From: JANMDN01 sp031376285
GTDB lineage: Bacteria; Actinomycetota; Thermoleophilia; Miltoncostaeales; Miltoncostaeaceae
Assembly (NCBI GenBank): GCA_031376285.1
Contig: JANMDN010000044.1
Location: 6,110 to 70,109, forward strand
Length of the DNA stretch: 64,000 nucleotides
Direction of reading: 5' to 3'
Below the pieces are notes generated by a model. The model searched no databases and was not told where the DNA came from. It saw only the letters and a list, made by a program, of their open reading frames with translations. Both the position numbers and the translations under genes were made by a program. Positions 39,549-47,854 of this stretch are shown here, piece after piece (position 1 is the stretch's first letter; every line of letters begins with the position of its first letter).

Positions 39549-40711
39549 CCCAGCCATGTCGCCGCGAGGTAGGCGCCCGCAGCCGCGAGAATCCCGGCCG
39601 GAAGCGCGACGCCAACGCCTGCGGCATTCAGACCGAGGCCCACAACAAGACCAGCCGCCCACGACGCGATGCCGGCAGCCCGCCAGTTGAGATTGCCACG
39701 AGGCGACCTCCGACCCCACGTGTGAATCCAGCAGATGGCGGCAAGCGGTGGTCCGGCAAGGGCCATCGTGGTCAGATACGGCAGCATCCAACGCGAGAAA
39801 TGCAGCGCCGCAAGCGCCGTCCCGACGACCGCGACCAGGCAAAGTCCGATCCGGTAGCCGATCCGCGGGGCGACGTCCGAGAGTGAGAGGGCGCCGGAGT
39901 AGAGGTTGCTCATGACCGACCCGGTGAAGCCGATCGCGACGAACAGGTAGGCGATGGTGGGGCTTCCGAGGTCGCGCAGGACGTCGGCGAGGTTCCAGGT
40001 CCCGGTCGACTGCTGGAGCGCCGCCCCGACGAGCCCGAAGAGCACGAGCGGTGCGGCAAGGCCCGCCAAGGCACACCAGATCACCTGACGCGGCCGTTCC
40101 AGGTCATGGGTGAAGTCCGGCGTGCGAAGCGCAAACGCGGCGCCGTAGCCGAGCACAAGAGCGACCGAGGGGACGACACCGATCGGCTCGAGGGCACGCC
40201 CGTCGCCAATGAGTGTGAGGTCGCGCTCGCTCACGACGATCCGGATCCCCTCGACCGCGATCAGGACGGTGGCGATGCCGGCGGCGAGCGCTGACCACGA
40301 GAGCGCGTTCACCCCGAACCAGGTCACCGACAGCATGCCGAGGGCAACGAGGGCCATCCCGACTCGGTCGGGCACGCCGATGAGCCGCCCGAGGGCGGTG
40401 CCAGCCACGCTGACGTTGAGCGCGAACCAGCCGAGCATCATCGCGAGGATGGCTGGCGACGCGAACCGTCGGCTTCCCAGGAGGCCAAGTGGACCGCTCG
40501 TGATGGAAAGGAGCGCCGACCGGGTTTTCTGTCCGATCAGGCCTTGGGTCACGGCGATGGCGGCCAGGGCTACCGTCCCGACCAAAAGCGAGACGAGCAG
40601 CTTCCAGCCCTCGACGCCCTGTGCGAGCCCTCCGCCCATCATCATCGCCGCGGGGCTTGTGCCGATCCCAGCCCAGGGTCCAACCCGTCCGATCCAGCCC
40701 TTCTGCGTCAA
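39473..40711 (-). CDS. NCS1-type (cytosine/purine-like) permease
   Basis: The 412 aa protein has 11-12 membrane helices with GTSPAAMMMGGGLAQG in helix 1, the NCS1/CodB-like pattern. SGALSLSDVAPRIGYRIGL and ALRTPDFTHDLERPRQVIW lie in later segments. Likely substrates are nitrogen heterocycles, in line with the upstream flavin hydroxylase. It follows that gene with a 4 base overlap. Exact substrate unknown. Confidence 0.82.
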   Translation of the reverse strand: MTQKGWIGRVGPWAGIGTSPAAMMMGGGLAQGVEGWKLLVSLLVGTVALAAIAVTQGLIGQKTRSALLSITSGPLGLLGSRRFASPAILAMMLGWFALNVSVAGTALGRLIGVPDRVGMALVALGMLSVTWFGVNALSWSALAAGIATVLIAVEGIRIVVSERDLTLIGDGRALEPIGVVPSVALVLGYGAAFALRTPDFTHDLERPRQVIWCALAGLAAPLVLFGLVGAALQQSTGTWNLADVLRDLGSPTIAYLFVAIGFTGSVMSNLYSGALSLSDVAPRIGYRIGLCLVAVVGTALAALHFSRWMLPYLTTMALAGPPLAAICWIHTWGRRSPRGNLNWRAAGIASWAAGLVVGLGLNAAGVGVALPAGILAAAGAYLAATWLGYSPVNLGARRSAKAESPSTRSEEP

Positions 40712-41901
40712 CGGCCGGGGCCGTGGAGCCCGAATTGGAGGTCGGGGTCGCCGGGTCGCCAGGTGCCATGGAACTGCGATCGTTCGCCGATCTCCCGCGC
40801 TCGCGCAACGAGGTTCGCGCCGAGAGTGAGCTGCCCAGGCTCCCAGCGCTCGAGCGCTGCCGCGACCTCACCGGTCGCTTCAATTGCGGCCGCAAGCGCC
40901 CACGCGTTCTCGGCCGCCTTCGCCGTGCCCGCGGCCGCGTGGGGGCGCGCGGTAAAGGCCCCGTCGCCGAGAATCGCCACGCGGCCGAAGGCCATCTTGG
41001 GCGACTCGACATCGACGATTGCTTGAACGAACGGCTGCGGTGTACGAATCACCATTTCGGCGAGCTGGGGCGGCAGCTCGCGGAGTGCGGTCTCGCGGAT
41101 CGCCGCGACGTAGCGCTCCTGGACGATCCCAGGGTGGAGCGACAAGGGTCGGTGGAGGCCGTCGCGGTCGGTCATCAGTTCGTCGAGCGCCGTCCCGGCC
41201 GCGACGTTGCGGTACCAGACGAAGTTGACGAGGCGCTCACCGTCCGCCATCTGACCGGCCACACTTGGGATTTGGTACGCCACGATATGGCTGCGCTCGA
41301 CAAGCGCGTACGTGATGGCGTCGCCGAGCGTCGCGAACGTTTCGGGGCTCAGAAGCGACTCGGCGACGGTGCCACGCCAACCCACGTATCCGGAGTAGGT
41401 GGGCTCGACCTCGGGCATGAGTCGCCGCCGTGCGGTCGAGGCGACGCCGTCGGCGCAGACGAGGAGGTCGTAGCGTCCCGAGGCCCCGTTCGCGAAGCGC
41501 ACGTCGACGCCCGCAGCGTCCTGGTCGAAGCCAACAAGTGCGTGACCCAAGTGGTACCGGCTGGCGCCGAGTTCCCCGTGGAGCGCGCGAAAGACGGTAT
41601 TCCAGGCGGTGAAGCGGTACGGACTCGGCCGCTCGAACGTCACCGCACCGTCCGGTCCGAGGTACTGGAGCGAGCGCGACGGCACGCTGATGTCCCCGAG
41701 CTCGGTCCCGAGCCGCTCAACCAAGTACCGGACCGTCGCCTCGTGAACGACGATGCCCGCGCCAAAGCCGGAAAGCTCCACGCCGGAGCGCTCGAAGACG
41801 TCGACCTCACAACCAATGTCGCGCAGCACGAGGGCGGTGGTCAGGCCGCCGAGTGAACCGCCGGCGACCGCGACGCGTATCGTTTCAGGGAGACGATTCA
41901 T
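40708..41901 (-). CDS. FAD-dependent aromatic/N-heterocycle monooxygenase
   Basis: The 397 aa group A flavoprotein hydroxylase has the FAD loop VAVAGGSLGGLTTAL, the DG-like motif CADGVASTARRRL and the late GDGAFTARPHAAAGTAKAAENAW. It is closest by eye to 2,6-dihydroxypyridine 3-hydroxylase-like enzymes. An ATG at 41955 is in frame, but MNRLPETIRVAVAGG (41901) gives the normal N-terminus. It is paired with an NCS1 permease, suggesting uptake and oxidation of a heterocycle. Confidence 0.85.
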   Translation of the reverse strand: MNRLPETIRVAVAGGSLGGLTTALVLRDIGCEVDVFERSGVELSGFGAGIVVHEATVRYLVERLGTELGDISVPSRSLQYLGPDGAVTFERPSPYRFTAWNTVFRALHGELGASRYHLGHALVGFDQDAAGVDVRFANGASGRYDLLVCADGVASTARRRLMPEVEPTYSGYVGWRGTVAESLLSPETFATLGDAITYALVERSHIVAYQIPSVAGQMADGERLVNFVWYRNVAAGTALDELMTDRDGLHRPLSLHPGIVQERYVAAIRETALRELPPQLAEMVIRTPQPFVQAIVDVESPKMAFGRVAILGDGAFTARPHAAAGTAKAAENAWALAAAIEATGEVAAALERWEPGQLTLGANLVARAREIGERSQFHGTWRPGDPDLQFGLHGPGR

Positions 41902-41972
41902 CGGCGGATCTTGACGGTTCGGGCAGATCCATGCGGCGACCGCGTTCAATGCCATTCACCGGAGGAAGTCAC

Positions 41973-42482
41973 GTGAGTTTCGAGATCACACCAATCGGCG
42001 GTCCGGGGTCAGACGCGGCCTTCAGGATCGAATCAAGAACGCCAGCGGCCTCGCTGTCGTCACTTGCCCCGGAGTACCGCTCCCTTCTTGATTCGGCGAC
42101 CTACATCACCCTCGGCATGACCGACAAGGCCGGGCGAGTGCAGCTCACCCCGATGTGGTTTCGCGTCGCGCCCGACGGGGAGCACCTCGAGATCAACACG
42201 GGCAAGGGCCGTGCCAAGGATCGCCACATGCGCCGCGATGGCCGCGTGACGATCCAGATTCCAAACCCCGAGAACCCGTATCACTGGGTGACGGTCTACG
42301 GCCAAGTCGTCGACATCATCGAGGAATCCGATGCGGCGCGGGGGAACCTCGCGACCGAGTCGATCGACGCCCTCTCCGAGCGCTACATCAACCAGCGGCC
42401 GTACCCGTTCCGGGGTGAGGGTGAGGAGCGGGTGCTCTTCATGATCGCCCCGACCCAAGTCGTGACCTTCGGCGCCCCATAA
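41973..42482 (+). CDS. PPOX-class (likely F420-dependent) oxidoreductase
   Basis: The 169 aa split-barrel protein has ATYITLGMTDKAGRVQLTPM, WFRVAPDGEHLEINTGKGR, KDRHMRRDGRVTIQI and YHWVTVYGQV, the order of actinobacterial F420-dependent PPOX-family proteins. The GTG at 41973 is preceded by GGAGGA, which decides the start. Reductase substrate unknown. A VOC protein gene follows 4 bases after its stop, and the divergent monooxygenase gene lies upstream. Confidence 0.88.
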   Translation: MSFEITPIGGPGSDAAFRIESRTPAASLSSLAPEYRSLLDSATYITLGMTDKAGRVQLTPMWFRVAPDGEHLEINTGKGRAKDRHMRRDGRVTIQIPNPENPYHWVTVYGQVVDIIEESDAARGNLATESIDALSERYINQRPYPFRGEGEERVLFMIAPTQVVTFGAP

Positions 42483-42486
42483 GTCA

Positions 42487-42960
42487 ATGGGGGCCGTCGG
42501 CGTCAATCACGTCAGCATCAGCGCGAACCGGCTCGACGAGTCGGTCCGCTTCTATGTCGAGGTCTTCGGCCTTGAACCGGTCGCGACCCCGGAGTTCGGC
42601 TTTCCAGTTCAGTGGCTTCGCCTCGGTGCGAGCCAGCTGCATATCTTCGAGCGCCCCGGCATCGACGTCCCGACCCATCACCACCTGGCGCTGAACGTCG
42701 ACGACTTCCCGGGGGTGCTCCGCGAGGTCCGACGACGCGGCGTCGAAGATCGCGTGGCCTTCGGCCACTGGCTCTACCGGCTCCCCGACGGCGCGGCGCA
42801 GATGTACCTGCGCGACCCGGGCGGCAACCTCGTCGAGGTGAACTGGCCAGCGATCGACGAGATCGACCCGACGCTCACCGCTGAGGCGCGCCCGCTACCG
42901 CGACCCCAAGAGGGCGAAGCGGCAACGGCGACACTCTTCCTGGATCGCCGCCAGTCCTGA
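42487..42960 (+). CDS. VOC-family (glyoxalase/dioxygenase fold) protein
   Basis: The 157 aa protein starts VNHVSISANRLDESVRFYVEVFGLEPV, and a second beta-alpha-beta unit contains HHHLALNVDDF and YLRDPGGNLVEVNWP. The metal ligands H8, H58-60 region and E near 118 are placed as in VOC metalloenzymes. It immediately follows the PPOX gene. Candidate activities include lyase, dioxygenase or resistance functions. The C-terminal 30 residues are an extra tail. Confidence 0.85.
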   Translation: MGAVGVNHVSISANRLDESVRFYVEVFGLEPVATPEFGFPVQWLRLGASQLHIFERPGIDVPTHHHLALNVDDFPGVLREVRRRGVEDRVAFGHWLYRLPDGAAQMYLRDPGGNLVEVNWPAIDEIDPTLTAEARPLPRPQEGEAATATLFLDRRQS

Positions 42961-42985
42961 CCGTGAACGCGGCGGCCGGCCCTGA

Positions 42986-43015
42986 GTTTCACGTTGTGAG
43001 AAATTGGTGCCAGGC
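42986..43015 (+). repeat. Intergenic repeat, copy 1 (left of nhaP-like gene)
   Basis: GTTTCACGTTGTGAG followed by five variable bases and GGTGCCAGGC. It matches the copy at 44630-44659 at 25 of 30 positions in the same orientation. The two copies bracket the antiporter gene at 43072-44553. Confidence 0.75.
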
Positions 43016-43071
43016 GCGTCCGATCGTCAGTGCACGCCGCGCCACCGTAGGCACCTGGTAGGGCTTCCGAT

Positions 43072-44553
43072 ATGTCCGACGGCCTCCTGATCCTGGCGGC
43101 GGGAGCGCTTCTCGCCGCGGGCATCGCCGCATCGCTGCTTGCGGGTCGGCTTCGTGTCCCCGCCCTCGTGCTGTTCCTCGGCGTCGGCATGGCGATCGGA
43201 TCGGACGGCACCGGTTGGATCGACTTCGAGGACTATGAACTGGCTCGGAGGATCGGCGTCATCGCGCTCGCCCTGATCCTCTTCGAAGGCGGCCTCGCCG
43301 TGCGATGGAACGATCTCCGACCGGTCGTCCGACCCGCGCTGCTACTCGCATCGGTGGGAACCCTCATCACGGCGGCGGTGACCGGGGTCGCCGCGTACTG
43401 GTTGTTCGACCTGACACTCCTCGAAGCGCTCCTCATCGGGGCCATTCTCTCGGCGACCGACGGCGCGGCGATCTTCTCGCTGCTACGAGGGTCGAGTCTA
43501 AATCGCCGCCTGGCACGCACGCTGGAAGGCGAGGCGGGCCTGAACGACCCGATCGCCGCGGTCCTCGTCATTGGCTTTATCGCGTGGATACAAGAGCCGG
43601 CCTACGGGTTCGCCGACATGACGTGGCTCTTCGTGCGCCAGATCGCGATCGGCTCGCTTGTCGGACTCGTGGTTGGCCGGCTCGCCGTCGTGGCGTTTCG
43701 GCGCCTACGCCTCGGTGCTGCCGGGATGTATCCGGTGATGGCCCTGACGACCGCCGCGATCACGTACGGGTCGGCGGATGCGCTCCACGGTTCGGGTTTC
43801 CTCGCCGTGTACCTCGCCGGTGTGATGCTCGCCATGGCACCGATTCCCGCCCTCCACACGGTCGAGGCCTTCCAACAGGGCGTCGCCTGGGTCGCGCAAA
43901 TCGCCGTGTTCCTCAATCTCGGGCTGTTGGTCTTTCCGTCTCGTCTGGGCGACGTCTGGATCGAGGGTGTCGTGATCGGTCTCATCAGCGTCGTGGTCGC
44001 TCGCCCCCTTGCCGTGATGATTGCGACCGCGTTCGACGGCTTCACGATCTCCGAACGGGTGACGCTTGGCTGGGCGGGATTGCGCGGAGCGGTCCCCGTC
44101 GTCTTGGCGACGTTTCCAGTGATCGCGAACATCCCGAACAGCGAGACCTTCTTCAATATCGTCTTCTTCGCGGTCGTGATATCGACCGTGCTTCAAGGAG
44201 CGAGCGTCGAACCACTCGCTCGGGCGCTCCGGGTGACGACCGCGCGCCCGGCATTGCCGCGCCCCGTCGGCGACACCGGAACGATCCAGCGCCTGGGCGC
44301 GGAGATCATCGAATGGACGGTTCAGCCGGGGGACGCGATCGTGGGCACGCTGGTACGGGACCTCGGGCTGCCGCGCGAGGCGCTGATCACCCTCATCGTG
44401 CGTCGCGCCGACGCGATTGCTCCGCGCGGATCCACGCGGATCGAGGCCGATGACTCGCTGCATCTCATGGTCCGTTCTGAGGCGATTGACCACATCCCAG
44501 ATCTCTTGGAGCGATGGCGGGAGGCTCCGACGTCCGAGCGAGCACCGGGCTGA
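43072..44553 (+). CDS. NhaP-type cation/proton antiporter with C-terminal TrkA-C-like domain
   Basis: The 493 aa CPA1 antiporter has about 12 helices, the ion-site motifs SATDGAAIFSLL and GEAGLNDPIAAVL, and GWAGLRGAVPVVLATFPV. A RCK/TrkA-C-like domain at about 405-485 (TVQPGDAIVGTLVRDLGLPR) probably binds a nucleotide or ligand. It exports Na+ or K+ for H+. No ribosome-binding site is strong. It is a single gene with related repeats about 60-80 bases outside each end. Confidence 0.9.
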   Translation: MSDGLLILAAGALLAAGIAASLLAGRLRVPALVLFLGVGMAIGSDGTGWIDFEDYELARRIGVIALALILFEGGLAVRWNDLRPVVRPALLLASVGTLITAAVTGVAAYWLFDLTLLEALLIGAILSATDGAAIFSLLRGSSLNRRLARTLEGEAGLNDPIAAVLVIGFIAWIQEPAYGFADMTWLFVRQIAIGSLVGLVVGRLAVVAFRRLRLGAAGMYPVMALTTAAITYGSADALHGSGFLAVYLAGVMLAMAPIPALHTVEAFQQGVAWVAQIAVFLNLGLLVFPSRLGDVWIEGVVIGLISVVVARPLAVMIATAFDGFTISERVTLGWAGLRGAVPVVLATFPVIANIPNSETFFNIVFFAVVISTVLQGASVEPLARALRVTTARPALPRPVGDTGTIQRLGAEIIEWTVQPGDAIVGTLVRDLGLPREALITLIVRRADAIAPRGSTRIEADDSLHLMVRSEAIDHIPDLLERWREAPTSERAPG

Positions 44554-44629
44554 GCGAACGCCGCCAAACCGTTCGATGGACCGTCGGAGTCGCCTGGGCT
44601 CCATCAGGGCCTACCGCCTGCGCCCGGAA

Positions 44630-44659
44630 GTTTCACATTGTGAGGCTTCGGTGCCAGGC
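44630..44659 (+). repeat. Intergenic repeat, copy 2 (right of nhaP-like gene)
   Basis: GTTTCACATTGTGAG followed by five variable bases and GGTGCCAGGC (then ACC, making GGTGCCAGGCACC palindromic). It is the partner of 42986-43015. The core TCACAtTGTGA is itself palindromic. The TGA within it is the in-frame stop that bounds the start-less VOC gene downstream. Confidence 0.75.
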
Positions 44660-44715
44660 ACCAGTGTTTCGCAACGCGAACGGCCGCCGGCCGGGCCGCC
44701 GGTAGGTTCGGTCGC

Positions 44716-45141
44716 GCGGAGCAGCGAGTCAGCCTCATCACGCTCGGCGTCGCGGACGCCGACGCCGGGCGAGCGTTCTATGAACGACTCGATTGGCACT
44801 GCACCCTTCCGCTCGACGACGTCGACTTCTTCCAGGCGGGTGGGCTGGTGTTCGGACTGTGGGGTCGGGGCCACCTCGCCGCCGACAGCGCGGTCGCTGA
44901 TGGCGGTGGTTGGGGCAGGGTGAGATTTGCACACAACGTCCGCTCCCGCGTAGATGTCGATCGTGTCATCGAACAAGCCCGACAGGCCGGCGCGGTGATC
45001 GGTCGCGAGCCGGCGGAAACGTTCTGGGGCGGCTACGCCGGGGTCTTCATCGACCCGGATGGTCACCCGTGGGAGGTCGCGCACAACCCGAGCTTCGCGA
45101 TCAATGGCGACGGCACGATCACCCTGCCGCAACGTGAGTAG
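44716..45141 (+). pseudogene. VOC-family protein gene lacking a start codon
   Basis: The frame encodes EQRVSLITLGVADADAGRAFYERL, then GGLVFGLWGRGHLAADSAV and ETFWGGYAGVFIDPDGHPWE, a complete single-domain VOC protein. No ATG, GTG or TTG exists in frame between the TGA at 44641-44643 and a GTG at 44848 deep inside the domain. Homology predicts the start at or next to the GCG at 44716. The repeat copy ends only about 55 bases upstream. The gene is probably inactive, unless a rare start is used. Confidence 0.6.
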
Positions 45142-45214
45142 TCGCGGACCTCAGGCGAGCCCCGGCCGCCGAACGAGCCCGACGGTCCTCGGCAGGGCCG
45201 GCCGCCCTCCCCGG

Positions 45215-45255
45215 TAATCATGCTAATATCAGCCCGTGATTAGGTTGATTATTGG
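45215..45255. promoter_or_regulatory. AT-rich promoter/operator region of the fic gene
   Basis: TAATCA (45215-45220), CTAATATCA (45223-45231), TGATTAG (45237-45243) and TTGATTATTG (45245-45254) form interleaved inverted and direct repeats just before the fic start at 45265. The base composition is far more AT-rich than the surrounding genes. A winged-helix at the C-terminus of the Fic protein could bind here, but that is inference. Confidence 0.5.
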
Positions 45256-45264
45256 ATCGTTGGT

Positions 45265-46314
45265 ATGAAGAGTTTCGTCGCCCTTAACGTGACCCTTGGG
45301 GCGCAGCCACCTTGGGTCGGGGCTCGTCTGGCGCAGATTGACACCAGTCGAGGGCGTGAACAGCTCTACCTGAACCAGCGTCCAGAGTTGCTGCTCGGTC
45401 TCGCTGAAGAGACCAGGATCGCCTCGATCACGGCGTCGAACGCGATCGAAGGTGTCGTCGTTGACGTTCGTCGGGCCGAGAAGCTCGTTCGTCCGGTGCC
45501 GGCGCGCGTTCGCAACCGTAACGAGCAAGAGTTCACCGGATACCGGGACGCCATGGACGGGCTCATGCGCCAGGACGATCCGGAGCCCGTCAGCGTTCCC
45601 CTCGTCCTCCACCTCCACCGTCAGCTCCTCGGGGCCGCCGACGGGCGAGGCGGGCAGCTCAAGAGCTCCCAGAACCTCATCGTGAGCGACGGGGGCGGCG
45701 AGCGGATGATCCTCTTCACGCCGACGTCTCCAGACGACACGCCGTTCGCACTGAGCGAACTGATCGACCGCTACCGCGGCGCCGCTGACGAGGAGCAGGC
45801 GCATCCCGTTCTACTGATCGGCCTGTTCGTACTCGACTTCCTCGCCATCCACCCCGTGGCCGACGGGAATGGACGACTGGCGCGCCTCCTCACGTCCCAC
45901 CTCCTACGGCAGCGCGGCTACGGAATCGCTCGATACGTCAGCCTCGAGCAGCGCATCTTCGACACAAAGGCGCGCTATTACCAGGCGCTGATGCACTCGC
46001 AGCGTGGCTGGCACGAGGCTCGTCACGATCCCTGGCCGTGGCTCGAATACCTCGTGGGAGCGGTCGGCGAGAGTTACGCTCGCTTCGAGGAACGTGTGAG
46101 CGCATCGGGGCCACCTGGCCGCTCGAAACAACAGCGGGTGCGCGGGTACGTCCTTGACCAAGCGGGCACCGATTTCAAGATTGCCGATATCCGGCGAGCC
46201 CTCCCCGGCGTGAGCGACCAGACCATCCGCCTTGTGCTCGGCGCCCTTCGAGATGAGGGAGCGATCATCGCCACCGGTGTTGGACCGAGCGCGCGCTGGC
46301 GCAGGCGAACCTGA
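45265..46314 (+). CDS. Fic/DOC-family AMPylase-like protein with inhibitory helix and C-terminal winged helix
   Basis: The 349 aa protein has an N-terminal inhibitory motif S58-NAIE-G63 ([S/T]xxxE[G/N], class II), a Fic core with H196-PVADGNGRLAR-207 and a C-terminal winged-helix region (RVRGYVLDQAGTDFKIADIR then LVLGALRDEGAI). The catalytic His and the GNGR anion loop are intact; only Phe of HPFx is Val. Fic enzymes transfer AMP or similar groups to Ser/Thr/Tyr, and class II proteins are self-inhibited by the Glu. No antitoxin gene is adjacent. Confidence 0.9.
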   Translation: MKSFVALNVTLGAQPPWVGARLAQIDTSRGREQLYLNQRPELLLGLAEETRIASITASNAIEGVVVDVRRAEKLVRPVPARVRNRNEQEFTGYRDAMDGLMRQDDPEPVSVPLVLHLHRQLLGAADGRGGQLKSSQNLIVSDGGGERMILFTPTSPDDTPFALSELIDRYRGAADEEQAHPVLLIGLFVLDFLAIHPVADGNGRLARLLTSHLLRQRGYGIARYVSLEQRIFDTKARYYQALMHSQRGWHEARHDPWPWLEYLVGAVGESYARFEERVSASGPPGRSKQQRVRGYVLDQAGTDFKIADIRRALPGVSDQTIRLVLGALRDEGAIIATGVGPSARWRRRT

Positions 46315-46354
46315 GACGGCGGCGGCGCTTCTGCCTGGGCGCTACGCTTGAACG

Positions 46355-46789
46355 ATGAGCGCGTGGGTCTGGTGGTTGATCGTCGCCGGTGGCCTGACCG
46401 TGGCAGAAATGCTCACGCTCGATCTCACGCTTGTTCTGCTCGCTCCGGCAGCCCTCGGAGGCGCCCTCGCAGCGGGTCTTGGTGCACCACTGGCCGTTTC
46501 TCTGATCGTTTTCGCGGTCATCGCGGCGCTCATGATTCTGGTGGTTCGTCCCGTCGCAAAACGCCATCTGTACAAGCCGAAGGCCATTCGGACTGGCGCC
46601 GCGGCGCTCGTAGGGGAAACCGCCCAGGTCCTCTCGGCCGTTGATGCCGACGGTGGCCGAATCCAACTTCGGGGAGAGACTTGGTCTGCCCGCTCATGGG
46701 ACGGACTCGAGCAGATTCCCGAGGGCGCGCGCGTCGAGGTGGTGAGCATCGAGGGCGCGACCGCTCTCGTCCGCGGTGGGATCGGCTGA
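46355..46789 (+). CDS. NfeD-family membrane protein
   Basis: The 144 aa protein has three membrane helices (about 5-75) with the NfeD pattern WWLIVAGGLTVAEMLTLDLTL. A soluble OB-fold domain follows (about 85-142, VGETAQVLSAVDADGGRIQL). NfeD proteins work with SPFH proteins in membrane microdomains. The SPFH gene follows 38 bases downstream, the usual pairing. Confidence 0.9.
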   Translation: MSAWVWWLIVAGGLTVAEMLTLDLTLVLLAPAALGGALAAGLGAPLAVSLIVFAVIAALMILVVRPVAKRHLYKPKAIRTGAAALVGETAQVLSAVDADGGRIQLRGETWSARSWDGLEQIPEGARVEVVSIEGATALVRGGIG

Positions 46790-46827
46790 CCTCGGTTGAT
46801 CCGAACCTTCGGGTCGACCCCGACTGA

Positions 46828-47769
46828 ATGGAGCACCACGTGAACGCAGGGCAGCTCGGTGCGCTGGTTCTCGCGATCGTCGTCGTTGTGACGCTCCTGC
46901 GAAGCGTGCGGATCATCCCGCAGGCCCGCATGGGCATCGTTCAGCGCGTCGGCCGTTACAGCCGAACGCTCGACGCCGGGATCCACGTCCTCATTCCCTA
47001 CGTCGACAAGCTCCTTCCGCTCGTGGACATGCGCGAGCAGGTGGTGTCGTTCGATCCGCAGTCGGTGATCACATCCGACAACGTCGGCGTCTCGGTCGAC
47101 TCGGTCATCTACTTTCAGGTAAACGACGCCCGGGCCTCGCTGTACGAGATTGCCGACTACGTCACCGGGGCTGAGCAGCTCACCGCGACCACGCTCCGCA
47201 ACGTCATCGGCGGGATGTCGCTTGAGGAGGTCCTGACCTCGCGCGATGAGATCAACGGGCAGCTTCGCGGAGTGCTCGACGAGGCGACGAACAAATGGGG
47301 GCTCCGGGTCAACCGGGTCGAGCTGAAGACCATCGATCCGCCCGGAACGATCAAGGAGGCGATGGAAAAGCAGATGCGCGCCGAGCGTGACAAGCGTGCG
47401 GCGATTCTGACCGCCGAGGGTGACAAGCAATCCGCCATCCTCTCGGCCGAAGGCGAGCGCCAGGCCGCCATCCTTCGAGCCCAAGGCGACCAGCAGAGCG
47501 CGGTCCTCTCCGCCGAGGGCAACCGCCAGAGCGAGATCCTGATTGCCGAGGGCAAGGCGAAGGCCATCGAGACGGTGTTCGCGGCGATCCACAGAGGGCA
47601 GCCCGATGACAAGCTCCTCGCCTACCAGTACATCCAGACACTTCCGCTGCTCGCTGCCGGCGAGGGCAACAAGACGTGGATTATCCCGGCTGAGCTGACC
47701 GCAGCCCTCAAGAGCATCAGCGGGGCGCTCTCCGGCGGCCCCAAGGAGCCACCCGCTGCGTCGGGCTGA
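46828..47769 (+). CDS. SPFH/stomatin-like protein (QmcA type)
   Basis: The 313 aa protein has an N-terminal membrane helix (about 10-25) and the SPFH domain (VRIIPQARMGIVQRVGRYSR through IDPPGTIKEAM). A helical tail follows with 11-residue repeats (AAILTAEGDKQ, SAILSAEGERQ, AAILRAQGDQQ and so on). Such proteins oligomerise into membrane cages around proteases or transporters. It pairs with the upstream NfeD gene and likely acts with it in membrane quality control. Confidence 0.92.
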   Translation: MEHHVNAGQLGALVLAIVVVVTLLRSVRIIPQARMGIVQRVGRYSRTLDAGIHVLIPYVDKLLPLVDMREQVVSFDPQSVITSDNVGVSVDSVIYFQVNDARASLYEIADYVTGAEQLTATTLRNVIGGMSLEEVLTSRDEINGQLRGVLDEATNKWGLRVNRVELKTIDPPGTIKEAMEKQMRAERDKRAAILTAEGDKQSAILSAEGERQAAILRAQGDQQSAVLSAEGNRQSEILIAEGKAKAIETVFAAIHRGQPDDKLLAYQYIQTLPLLAAGEGNKTWIIPAELTAALKSISGALSGGPKEPPAASG

Positions 47770-47854
47770 GCTCTCCGCGCTCGGTATCCAGCTTCCGGTT
47801 CTTGCGACGGTCTGCCCGGTCGCACTCCCACCGGGACCAGATTGGCCGCGACGC

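Noticed and set aside
47380..47570. Near-repetitive DNA in the SPFH gene, possible tandem repeat element
   Set aside because: It encodes the normal 11-residue helical repeats of SPFH proteins, so it is protein structure rather than a separate element.
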